From the NCBI RefSeq assembly GCF_014873755.1, contig NZ_JADBEG010000001.1, positions 64,501 to 128,500 of the forward strand: a stretch of DNA of 64,000 nt. The letters are read 5' to 3'. Both the position numbers and the translations under genes were made by a program. The notes below the pieces were generated by a model. It did not search any database and was not told the origin of the DNA. It was given only the letters and a program-made list of their open reading frames with translations. Shown piece after piece: positions 7,174 through 14,619 of this stretch (position 1 is its first letter; each line of letters starts with the position of its first letter). Source of the DNA: Amycolatopsis lexingtonensis (GTDB lineage Bacteria; Actinomycetota; Actinomycetes; Mycobacteriales; Pseudonocardiaceae).

Positions 7174-7974
7174 TCAGCGAATTCCGGCCCGGCGCAGCTG
7201 CTGCCCGAGCTCGGCGGTGGTTTCGGCGAGCAGCTCGCCGACGCGCCGCGCGTCGGCGTCGGTCACCTGGGAGATCGGCATCGAGCAGCTGATCGCGTCC
7301 GTGCCCGGGATCCGGTACGGGATCACCGCGGCGACGCAGCGGACGCCCAGCGTGCCCTCCTCGACCTCGGCGGCGTACCCGCGCTCGCGCGTCGCGGCGC
7401 ACTCGGCGTGCAGGCCTTCGAGCGTGGTGATGGTGTTCGGGGTCAGCGCGGCCAGCGACGCCGGCATCAGCGCCTCGATCTCGTCGTGCGTCAGCTCGGC
7501 CAGCAGCGCCTTGCCCAGCGCGGTCGCGTGCGTGGGCAGCGTGCGCCCGACGCGGGAGACGAGGTGCGTGGAGCGCTGCGATTCGCGCGTCTCCAGGTAG
7601 ACGACCTCGGTGCCGTTGCGGCGCGCGAAGTGTGCGGTGAAGCCGGTCTTCTCGCGGATGCGCTCCAGGGCTTCGGTGGCGAACGGGACGACGGCGTCGC
7701 GGTCGAGGTACGCCGTGCCGCAGATCAGCGCGCGGACGCCGAGGCGGTAGCGCGCGGTGTTGGTGTCCGCTTCCAGCCAGCCCGCTTCCAGCAGCGTCCG
7801 CAGCAGCCCGTGCAGCGACGAGCGCGGAAAGCCCGTGCGCGCGTGCAGGTCGGACAGCGACAGCCAGACGTCGTTCGCCGCGAACGTCTCGATGAGGTCG
7901 ACGGCCCGGCGCGCGGACTTCACCCCCGACGATTCGGCGGGAGCACCCTCGGCCGTGTCCACCTTCTGCGGCAT
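7174..7974 (-). CDS. IclR-family regulator of uronate/aldarate genes
   Basis: This 266-residue protein has an N-terminal winged helix (SARRAVDLIETFAAND, then LSDLHARTGFPRSSLHGLLRTL at about 35-65) and a C-terminal IclR effector domain (GTAYLDRDAV, HATALGKALLAEL, GVRCVAAVIPYR). I chose ATG 7974 because GGAGGAG sits five bases upstream; earlier in-frame starts have none. It is probably co-transcribed with udh (26-bp gap) and lies head to head with the transporter gene. The 159-bp gap contains palindromes suited to IclR dimers, so it likely represses or activates both directions in response to a uronate or aldarate. Confidence 0.92.
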   Translation of the reverse strand: MPQKVDTAEGAPAESSGVKSARRAVDLIETFAANDVWLSLSDLHARTGFPRSSLHGLLRTLLEAGWLEADTNTARYRLGVRALICGTAYLDRDAVVPFATEALERIREKTGFTAHFARRNGTEVVYLETRESQRSTHLVSRVGRTLPTHATALGKALLAELTHDEIEALMPASLAALTPNTITTLEGLHAECAATRERGYAAEVEEGTLGVRCVAAVIPYRIPGTDAISCSMPISQVTDADARRVGELLAETTAELGQQLRRAGIR

Positions 7975-8034
7975 TTGTGCTCCTCCGTCCGGCCGTTGAC
8001 TTGTGACTCCGGCCATATTAGCGTCCCGAACAAC

Positions 8035-8087
8035 GTTCTTATGGATGAACATAATCACTATAACAGACTCCGTTCATGGATGTGAAC
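8035..8087. promoter_or_regulatory. Divergent promoter/operator region for IclR regulon
   Basis: An AT-rich island in a GC-rich genome. Two related inverted repeats occur: TTATG-N6-CATAA (8039-8054, nested with GTTC-N8-GAAC at 8035-8050) and GTTCA-N6-TGAAC (8072-8087), both containing ATGGATG. TATAAC at 8059-8064 could be the -10 box for the transporter operon, and TAATAT (minus strand, 8015-8020) that for the regulator. IclR binding is inferred. Confidence 0.5.
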
Positions 8088-8133
8088 ATCTCCTTCGAGA
8101 CCGCATCGACGTGGACGCGGAAAGGAGCCTGCG

Positions 8134-9639
8134 GTGCACGCACTCGACTGGACGATGGTCTGCGCGTACTTCGCGCTGATGATCGTGATCGGCTGGTGGT
8201 CGCACAAACGGGTCAGTGACGTGAAGGACTTCTTCACGGCCGGCGGCAAGATGCCGTGGTGGCTGGCCGGCATCTCGCACCACATGTCCGGCTACAGCGC
8301 CGTGCTCTTCGTCGCGTACGCGGGCGTCGCGTACACCAGCGGCGTCACCGTGTACTTCTGGGGCTTCGCCAGCATCGGCATCGGCGTGGGCATCGGCAGC
8401 TGGCTGTTCGCCGCGCGCTGGAACCGGTTGCGCTCGAAGCTCGGCGTCGCCTCGCCGCTGGAGTACCTGGCCAAGCGGTACAACGTGCCGACGCAGCAGG
8501 CCCTCGCCTGGAGCGGCAGCCTGCTGAAGATCTTCGACATCGCCGCCAAGTGGTTCGCCGTCGCGACCCTGCTGCACGTCTTCGCCGGGCTGGACTACAA
8601 CCTCGGCATCCTCATCACCGGCGCGGTCACCCTGGTCTACTGCACCATCGGCGGCCTGTGGGCCGACGCGCTCACCGACTTCGGCCAGTTCGTCATCCAG
8701 GCCATCGCGGCGATCGTGATGATCGTCGTCGTCCTCGGCAAGCTGGGCGGGATCTCCGCGCTCTGGACGATGTGGGACAAGCTGCCCGAGAACCACGTCA
8801 ACCCCGTCACGGCCAAGTACACCACCATCTTCCTGCTCGTCTACGTGCTGGTGAAGACGCTGGAGTACAACGGAGGCATGTGGAACCTGGCGCAGCGGTA
8901 CATGGCCGCGCCGAACACCCACGAGGCCAAGCGCGGCGCGCGGCTTTCGTCGGCGCTGTACCTTTTGTGGCCGCTGGTGCTGATGTTCCCGATGTTCGCG
9001 GCGCCGCTGCTGATCCCGGGCATCAAGGACCCGACGCAGTCCTACGCCATCATGACGACGACGTTCCTGCCGCCGGGCCTGGTCGGCCTGGTGCTGGCCG
9101 GCATCTTCTCGCACACCATGGCGATGGTTTCCTCCGACGCCAACGCGATCTCCGCGGTGATCACCCGCGACATGATCCCGGCGATGTTCCGCCGCACCCG
9201 GCAGTGGACCGACGTCCAGGGCCTGAAGGCGGCCCGGATCACCACGGTCATCTTCGTCGCGCTGACCATGCTCGTGGCCACGCAGGCGCAGAACCTCGGC
9301 GGCGTGCTGCAGATCGTCGTCAACTGGGTCGCCGCGCTGATGGGCCCGATCTCGATCCCGCTGCTGCTGGGCATGCTGCCGTGGTTCCGCAAGTGCGGCC
9401 CGCGCGCGGCGCTGGTCTCCTGGGCGGGCGGCCTGATCGACTACGCCCTCTGCTACTACGTCTTCAACGCGAACCAGACCGTGCTGATCGCCACGCCGAT
9501 CCTGGTCTCGCTGGCCCTGTACGTCGGTCTCGGCCTGCTCGCGCCCGAGCGCAGCGCGGCCGCCGATGAGATCGTCGACACCGTGAACGCCGACGACGAC
9601 GTCGACCGCACGAAGGCGGGCACGGCCGTGCCCGCCTGA
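8134..9639 (+). CDS. Sodium:solute symporter (SSS family), probable uronate/aldarate uptake
   Basis: This 501-residue integral membrane protein has about 13 hydrophobic segments. The start VSDVKDFFTAGGKMPWWLAGISHHMSGYSA is a typical SSSF entry, and SSDANAISAVITRD matches the family's conserved Na+-site helix region. The GTG start has AAAGGAG seven bases upstream. It is the first gene of the plus-strand operon that continues into KdgD, glucarate dehydratase and ketoglutarate-semialdehyde dehydrogenase, so uptake of glucuronate, galacturonate or the aldarates is inferred from context. Family members also carry sugars, proline and acetate, so the substrate needs a test. The C-terminal tail is acidic. 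Confidence 0.88.
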   Translation: MHALDWTMVCAYFALMIVIGWWSHKRVSDVKDFFTAGGKMPWWLAGISHHMSGYSAVLFVAYAGVAYTSGVTVYFWGFASIGIGVGIGSWLFAARWNRLRSKLGVASPLEYLAKRYNVPTQQALAWSGSLLKIFDIAAKWFAVATLLHVFAGLDYNLGILITGAVTLVYCTIGGLWADALTDFGQFVIQAIAAIVMIVVVLGKLGGISALWTMWDKLPENHVNPVTAKYTTIFLLVYVLVKTLEYNGGMWNLAQRYMAAPNTHEAKRGARLSSALYLLWPLVLMFPMFAAPLLIPGIKDPTQSYAIMTTTFLPPGLVGLVLAGIFSHTMAMVSSDANAISAVITRDMIPAMFRRTRQWTDVQGLKAARITTVIFVALTMLVATQAQNLGGVLQIVVNWVAALMGPISIPLLLGMLPWFRKCGPRAALVSWAGGLIDYALCYYVFNANQTVLIATPILVSLALYVGLGLLAPERSAAADEIVDTVNADDDVDRTKAGTAVPA

Positions 9640-9691
9640 CCGACGCCGGTCCACCCCCGGCCGCACCCGACAAACGGAGAGCAGAAAACAG

Positions 9692-10627
9692 ATGGCACAG
9701 ACCGAGATCGCGCTGGACGGCCTGCTGGCCTTCCCCCTCACCCCGTTCACCGAGGACCTCGAGGTCAACCTCGACGCGCTCGCGGAGAACGTGGAGAGCC
9801 ACATCGCGGCGGGCGCCGGCGCCCTGTTCGTCGCGTGCGGCACGGGTGAATTCAGCTCCCTGTCGCCGGCCGAGCACGCCGCTGTGCTCGCGAAGACCCG
9901 TGAGGTCGCCGCGGGCCGGGTGCCGGTCTGGGTGGGTGCGGGCGGGGGTGCCGCCTCGGCGCGGGCGGGCGTCGCCCTCGCCGAGGCCGGGGGTGCCGAC
10001 GGTGTCCTGCTGCTGCCGCCGTACCTGGTCACCGGGCCGCCGGCGGGCCTGGTCGACTTCGTCCGGTACGCCGTCGGCGACTCGTCGGTGCCGGTGATCG
10101 TCTACCACCGCGGCACCGGCGTGTACACCGCGCAGACGGCGGCGGCGCTGCTCGACATCCCCTCGATCGTGGGCCTGAAGGACGGCTACGGCGACGTCGA
10201 GGTGATGACCCGGATCGTCACCACCATCCGCGCGCTGGACACCGAGCGGGCCCGGAAGTTCTTGTTCTTCAACGGGTTGCCGACCGCGGAGGTCTCGGCC
10301 AAGGCGTACGCCTCGATCGGCGTCGCCCGGTACTCCTCGGCGGTGCACTGCTTCGCGCCGGAGATCGCGCACCGCTTCCACCGCGCGCTCGGCGAGGGCG
10401 ACACCCGCGTGATGGACGCGCTGCTGACCGGCTTCTACCTGCCGCTGGTGGCGCTGCGGGACGAGACGCCCGGGTTCGCCGTGTCCATGGTCAAGGCCGC
10501 CGCCCGGCTGCGCGGCGACAAGGTCGGCCCGGTCCGGCCGCCGCTGGTCGAGCCGACGCCCGAGCAGGTCCGCCGGCTCGAGAAGATCGTGGAGGACGGC
10601 TTCGTCACGCTGAAGGCGCTGGGCTGA
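9692..10627 (+). CDS. kdgD: 5-dehydro-4-deoxyglucarate dehydratase
   Basis: This 311-residue member of the dihydrodipicolinate synthase/N-acetylneuraminate lyase barrel family has the Schiff-base Lys163 in GLKDGYGD and catalytic Tyr138 in VYHRGTG. These blocks are characteristic of KdgD, which dehydrates and decarboxylates 5-keto-4-deoxyglucarate to 2-oxoglutarate semialdehyde. The ATG follows a GGAGAG site. Its stop overlaps the next start (TGATG), coupling it to glucarate dehydratase, the preceding enzyme of the pathway. Confidence 0.93.
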   Translation: MAQTEIALDGLLAFPLTPFTEDLEVNLDALAENVESHIAAGAGALFVACGTGEFSSLSPAEHAAVLAKTREVAAGRVPVWVGAGGGAASARAGVALAEAGGADGVLLLPPYLVTGPPAGLVDFVRYAVGDSSVPVIVYHRGTGVYTAQTAAALLDIPSIVGLKDGYGDVEVMTRIVTTIRALDTERARKFLFFNGLPTAEVSAKAYASIGVARYSSAVHCFAPEIAHRFHRALGEGDTRVMDALLTGFYLPLVALRDETPGFAVSMVKAAARLRGDKVGPVRPPLVEPTPEQVRRLEKIVEDGFVTLKALG

Positions 10628-11883
10628 TGAAGATCCTCGATGTGGTGCTGACGCCGGTCGCGTTCGCCGACCCGCCGCTGCTCAACGTCATGGGCGTGCA
10701 CGAGCCGTTCGCGCTGCGCAGCGTCGTGCAGGTCAAGTGCGAGGACGGGATCGTCGGGCTCGGCGAGTCCTACGGCGACTCCGCGTTCCTCGGCGAGGTG
10801 CGCAAAGTGCTGCCGCAGCTGCGCGGCCACGACGTCTTCGACCTGCCCGGCCTGCAGCGGCTGGTCGCGCAGGCGTTGTCGGGCACGGTGCTGACCGACG
10901 CGCACGGGCTGATCGGCGGGTTCTCCATCCGCAAAACCGTGGCCAGCGTGTATTCGCTGTTCGAGGTCGCCTGCATGGACGCGCAGGGCCAGTACCTCGG
11001 CCGGTCGATCACCGACCTGCTGGGTGGCAAAGCGCGTGACGCCGTCGAGTTCTCGGCGTACCTGTTCTACAAGTACGGCAAGCACGTCGACGGCCGCGAG
11101 GACTCGTGGGGCGAGATCACCACGCCGGAAACCCTGGTGGGCTCGGCGAAGCGGATGATCGACGAGTACGGCTTCCGGTCGATCAAGCTCAAGGGCGGGG
11201 TCTACGAGCCGGCGCAGGAGGTCGAGGGCATCCGCGCGCTGGCCGAGGCGTTCCCCGGGCACCCGCTGCGAATCGACCCGAACGGCGCGTGGACGGTGGA
11301 GACCGGCATCCGGGTGGCCTCGGAACTCGACGGCGTCCTGGAGTACCTCGAAGACCCGACGCCGGGCATCGAGGGCATGGCGCGGGTGGCCGCGGAAGCG
11401 TCGATGCCGTTGGCCACCAACATGTGCGTGGTCAACTTCGGCGACATCGAGCCGGGCTTCCGGGCGCGCGCGATCGGCGTCCTGTTGTCGGACCACCACT
11501 TCTGGGGTGGTCTGCGGGCGACGCAGTCGCTGTCGACGACGTGCGAGAGCTTCGGCGTCGGCCTGTCGATGCACTCCAACAGCCACCTCGGGATCAGCCT
11601 GGCGGCGATGGTCCAGGTCGCCGCGGCGACCCCGCACCTGACCTACGCCTGCGACACGCACTGGCCGTGGAAGGTCGAGGACGTCATCGAGCCGGGCGTG
11701 CTGGAGTTCCGCGAGGGCGCCGTGGCGGTGCCGACGACCCCGGGACTCGGTGTGCGGCTGGACGAGGACGCGCTGGCGCGGCTGCACGAGAACTACGTCC
11801 GATGTGGACTGACCAAGCGGGACGACGTGACCTACATGCGCAAGTACGTCGCCGGGTTCGAGCCCAACACGGCGAGGTGGTGA
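10627..11883 (+). CDS. gudD: Glucarate dehydratase (enolase superfamily)
   Basis: This 418-residue enolase-superfamily dehydratase has an N-terminal capping domain (about 1-130) and then a barrel. K-x-K (Lys187 and Lys189 in SIKLKGG), metal ligands starting at Asp217 in IDPNGAW and Glu in YLEDP, and the general acid/base His316 in MHSNSH match the glucarate dehydratase subgroup. It converts D-glucarate (and often L-idarate) to 5-keto-4-deoxyglucarate, the KdgD substrate. It begins on the last base of the kdgD stop. The long N-terminal FADPPLLNVMGVH segment is also typical of GudD rather than of galactarate dehydratases. Confidence 0.93.
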   Translation: MKILDVVLTPVAFADPPLLNVMGVHEPFALRSVVQVKCEDGIVGLGESYGDSAFLGEVRKVLPQLRGHDVFDLPGLQRLVAQALSGTVLTDAHGLIGGFSIRKTVASVYSLFEVACMDAQGQYLGRSITDLLGGKARDAVEFSAYLFYKYGKHVDGREDSWGEITTPETLVGSAKRMIDEYGFRSIKLKGGVYEPAQEVEGIRALAEAFPGHPLRIDPNGAWTVETGIRVASELDGVLEYLEDPTPGIEGMARVAAEASMPLATNMCVVNFGDIEPGFRARAIGVLLSDHHFWGGLRATQSLSTTCESFGVGLSMHSNSHLGISLAAMVQVAAATPHLTYACDTHWPWKVEDVIEPGVLEFREGAVAVPTTPGLGVRLDEDALARLHENYVRCGLTKRDDVTYMRKYVAGFEPNTARW

Positions 11884-11887
11884 CCCG

Positions 11888-13015
11888 GTGAAGGTGACGG
11901 GATACGCCTACCCCTGGGACGTCCTGGAGCCCGGGTTCGCTTCGCGCGTCCAGGATCTGGGCGTCGACGAGGTGGCGGTGGCGCTGTCGTACCACAGCGC
12001 CCGCGCGGCGACGCCGTGGTCGGCTTCGCGGACGGCTGTGGTGGCGCGGCACGCGGCTTTCTACCGCCCGGTTTCGGACGGGTGGGGCGCACTGCGTCCG
12101 TCCACTCCGGACTGGGTGACTTCGGCGGACTCCGGGGGCGACGCCGTCCGGCTGCTCAACGAGGCCGGGATCCCGGCGGCTGCCTGGATCGTGCTGACCC
12201 ACAACTCCCAGCTCGGCTACGAGCACCCGGACGTCGTGGTCCGCAACTGCTTCGGCGAGCCGTACCCGTGGGCGCTGTGCCCGTCGCAGCCCGCGGTGCG
12301 CGAGTACGCGGCGACGCTGACCGCGGAAGCCGTCGCCGGGCTGGAACTGTCTTCGGTGATCCTCGAAGCCTGCGGCCCGCTCGGCGCGGTGCACCAGCAC
12401 CAGCACGAGAAGACCGACGGCGTCTGGGCGCCCGCGGTGGCCCGGCTGCTGTCGATCTGCTGTTGCGACGCCTGTGCGTCGTCATGGGACCTCGACGCCG
12501 ACGCCGTCCGGGCGCAGCTCGTCGAGGAGGTCCGGCGCTTGATCGCGACCGGTGACCTCGGCGTCACGGCCGACGGTCTGCCGCCATCGCTGACCTCGAT
12601 GCTCCTGCGGGTTCGGCAGGAAGCCACCGACGCCCTGCGGGCCGCGGTTTTGGCGACGCTGCCGGCGGGGATCCGGATCGTGTTGCACGGTGCCCTCGAC
12701 CCGTGGGTCACCGGCGCGCTGCCCGGGCTGACGCCGTCCGCTGCGGACGACGTCGACGCGGTCGTATTGTTCGGCTGGGCGCCCGCCACGGGTGCCGAAG
12801 CCGTCGCCGCGGCTCGCGAGGCGTTGCCCGAGCGGGTCGCGATCGGCAGCTACATCACCGCGGTCGCCGCCGCCCCGGTGCCGGACATCGCCGCGTACGC
12901 CGGCGAGCTGGCCAAGGTGGGCGCCGCGGAGCTGCACCTGTACCACCTCGGACTGGCCGGTCCGGGTCGCTGGGGCGACCTGGACCAGGCCACCGCTGCC
13001 GCCCATGAGAACTGA
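11888..13015 (+). CDS. Unknown protein of the uronate operon, possible TIM-barrel glycosidase-like
   Basis: This 375-residue soluble protein without a signal peptide is not assigned to a named family with certainty. It opens with VTGYAYPWDVLEPGF and alternates predicted strands and helices as in a barrel. CPSQPAVREYAATL and the cysteine-rich LSICCCDAC resemble blocks seen in putative glycoside-hydrolase-like barrels of unknown activity. SVILEACGPLGAVHQHQHEK has an acidic residue at a strand end, where such folds keep a catalytic acid. The GTG start is four bases after the gudD stop and the ALDH gene follows by 15 bases, so it is co-translated with uronate catabolic enzymes. A role in releasing, isomerising or opening a uronate derivative is inferred only from context. 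Confidence 0.6.
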   Translation: MKVTGYAYPWDVLEPGFASRVQDLGVDEVAVALSYHSARAATPWSASRTAVVARHAAFYRPVSDGWGALRPSTPDWVTSADSGGDAVRLLNEAGIPAAAWIVLTHNSQLGYEHPDVVVRNCFGEPYPWALCPSQPAVREYAATLTAEAVAGLELSSVILEACGPLGAVHQHQHEKTDGVWAPAVARLLSICCCDACASSWDLDADAVRAQLVEEVRRLIATGDLGVTADGLPPSLTSMLLRVRQEATDALRAAVLATLPAGIRIVLHGALDPWVTGALPGLTPSAADDVDAVVLFGWAPATGAEAVAAAREALPERVAIGSYITAVAAAPVPDIAAYAGELAKVGAAELHLYHLGLAGPGRWGDLDQATAAAHEN

Positions 13016-13030
13016 GGAGCTGTTCCACCC

Positions 13031-14482
13031 ATGAGCCAGGCCACCGACGCCGCCACGCTCGAGAAGATCCTGGCGGGGGCCGCCGCGGCCGCCCGTCCCG
13101 CCGCCGAGGCGACCCCGGCCGAGCGCGCCCGCTGGCTGGTCGCGGCTGCCGACGCCCTCGACGCCGCCGACGACCTCGTCCCGCTCGCCCACGACGAGAC
13201 CCACCTGCCCGCCACCCCGCGGCTGGCCGGCGAGCTGAAGCGCACGACGTTCCAGCTGCGCCTGTTCGGCGAGGTGCTCACCGACGGCGAGTTCCTCGGC
13301 GCGACCGTCGACCACGCCGACCCGGACTGGCCGATGGGCCCGCGCCCGGACATCCGCCGCGTGAAGACGGCGATCGGCCCGGTGCTGGTGTTCGCGGCCA
13401 GCAACTTCCCGTTCGCCTTCAGCGTCGCGGGCGGCGACACGGCGTCCGCGCTCGCCGCGGGCTGCCCGGTGATCCTCAAGGCGCACCCCGGGCACCCGGA
13501 GCTGTCCGCGCTGACCGGCCGGATCGTGCGCGAAGCCCTGATCGGCGCCGGCGCGCCCGAAGGAATCTTCGACGTCATCTTCGGCCAGGAGGAAGGCGTC
13601 ACGGCGCTGAAGGACCCGCGCATTTCCGCGGCGTCGTTCACCGGGTCCATCCCGGGCGGCCGGGCGTTGTTCGACATCGCGAACGCGCGGCCGCGGCCGA
13701 TCCCGTTCTACGGCGAGCTGGGCAGCGTCAACCCGGTCGTCGTCACCGAGGCCGCGATCGCCGCGCGCGGGGAAGCCGTCGCGAAGGGGTACGCCGGGTC
13801 GTTCACCCTCGGCGCCGGGCAGTTCTGCACCAAGCCCGGACTGCTGTTCCTGCCGGAGGACCACGGCCTGACGTCGACTTTGCATGCGGCGCTGGACGGT
13901 GCCGCGGCCCAGCCGATGCTCAACGACCGCATCGCCGCCGGGTACGAGGCGAAGCTCGCCGCCCTGCGCGAGGTGCCGGGCGTCGACGTCGTGTCTTCGT
14001 CGGCTTCTTCGTCACCCGCGTTCACCCCGACGTTGCTGGCCACGACCGGCAAGCAGTTCCTCGAGGGCGGCCCCGCGGTGCACGAGGAGTGCTTCGGGCC
14101 GGCGTCGCTGATCGTCACCTACGCCGACCAGGCCGAGCTGCTGAGCCTGCTCGACGTCGTCGAACCGGGGCTCACCGCCACGATCCACGGCGAAGAGTCC
14201 GATGTGGACTGGTTGCGGCCGGTGCTGCCGGCGCTGGCCCGCATCGCCGGCCGGCTGCTGTGGAACGACTGGCCCACCGGCGTGACGGTGAGCTGGGCCC
14301 AGCAGCACGGCGGCCCGTACCCGGCCACGACCGCCCCGACCACGACATCCGTCGGCACGGCGGCGATCGAGCGCTTCCTGCGCCCGATCGCGTGGCAGGG
14401 TTTCCCGGACGCGCTGCTGCCCGAACCCCTGCAGGAGGCCAACCCCTGGCAGCTGCCCCGCCGCACCGACGGCTCCCGCTGA
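13031..14482 (+). CDS. 2-oxoglutarate semialdehyde dehydrogenase (aldehyde dehydrogenase family)
   Basis: This 483-residue aldehyde dehydrogenase has the NAD(P)-binding FAASNFPFAF and FTGSIPGG segments, the general base Glu229 in GELGSVNPV, and the catalytic Cys266 in GQFCTKPG. The GELGSVNPV and G-Q-F-C-T-x-P-G variants are those of ketoglutarate-semialdehyde dehydrogenases of the aldarate pathway rather than of betaine or acetaldehyde enzymes. It oxidises the KdgD product to 2-oxoglutarate for the TCA cycle, closing the pathway from uronate. A GAGGAG site lies just after the previous stop. Two perfect palindromes follow the stop codon. Confidence 0.92.
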   Translation: MSQATDAATLEKILAGAAAAARPAAEATPAERARWLVAAADALDAADDLVPLAHDETHLPATPRLAGELKRTTFQLRLFGEVLTDGEFLGATVDHADPDWPMGPRPDIRRVKTAIGPVLVFAASNFPFAFSVAGGDTASALAAGCPVILKAHPGHPELSALTGRIVREALIGAGAPEGIFDVIFGQEEGVTALKDPRISAASFTGSIPGGRALFDIANARPRPIPFYGELGSVNPVVVTEAAIAARGEAVAKGYAGSFTLGAGQFCTKPGLLFLPEDHGLTSTLHAALDGAAAQPMLNDRIAAGYEAKLAALREVPGVDVVSSSASSSPAFTPTLLATTGKQFLEGGPAVHEECFGPASLIVTYADQAELLSLLDVVEPGLTATIHGEESDVDWLRPVLPALARIAGRLLWNDWPTGVTVSWAQQHGGPYPATTAPTTTSVGTAAIERFLRPIAWQGFPDALLPEPLQEANPWQLPRRTDGSR

Positions 14483-14485
14483 CCC

Positions 14486-14505
14486 GCACTTTCACGTGAA
14501 AGTGC
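14486..14505. repeat. Perfect 20-bp palindrome after the uronate operon
   Basis: GCACTTTCACGTGAAAGTGC, loop-free, four bases after the ALDH stop. It shares the core CTTTCACGTGAAAG with the larger palindrome eight bases downstream. Loop-free symmetry suggests a protein site or dispersed repeat rather than an RNA hairpin. Confidence 0.9.
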
Positions 14506-14513
14506 CGACCTGG

Positions 14514-14541
14514 CCCGTAGCTTTCACGTGAAAGCTACGGG
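14514..14541. repeat. Perfect 28-bp palindrome
   Basis: Fourteen-base arms meet at CAC|GTG (14527|14528) with no loop. The centre matches 14486-14505. It lies 79 bp before the PL8 lyase start, so it could terminate the upstream operon or regulate the lyase. Confidence 0.9.
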
Positions 14542-14619
14542 TTGCTGCTCCACCACGCCGCCGCACAACTGAATCCCCGTTCCCCGTAAGCCGGAGATGT
14601 CTTCCTGGGAGGCATTGTC

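Noticed and set aside
8074..10032. A 652-codon minus-strand gene opposite the SSS transporter and kdgD
   Set aside because: Low-complexity Arg/Gly/Asp/His composition typical of antisense frames in GC-rich DNA; both plus-strand genes are conserved.
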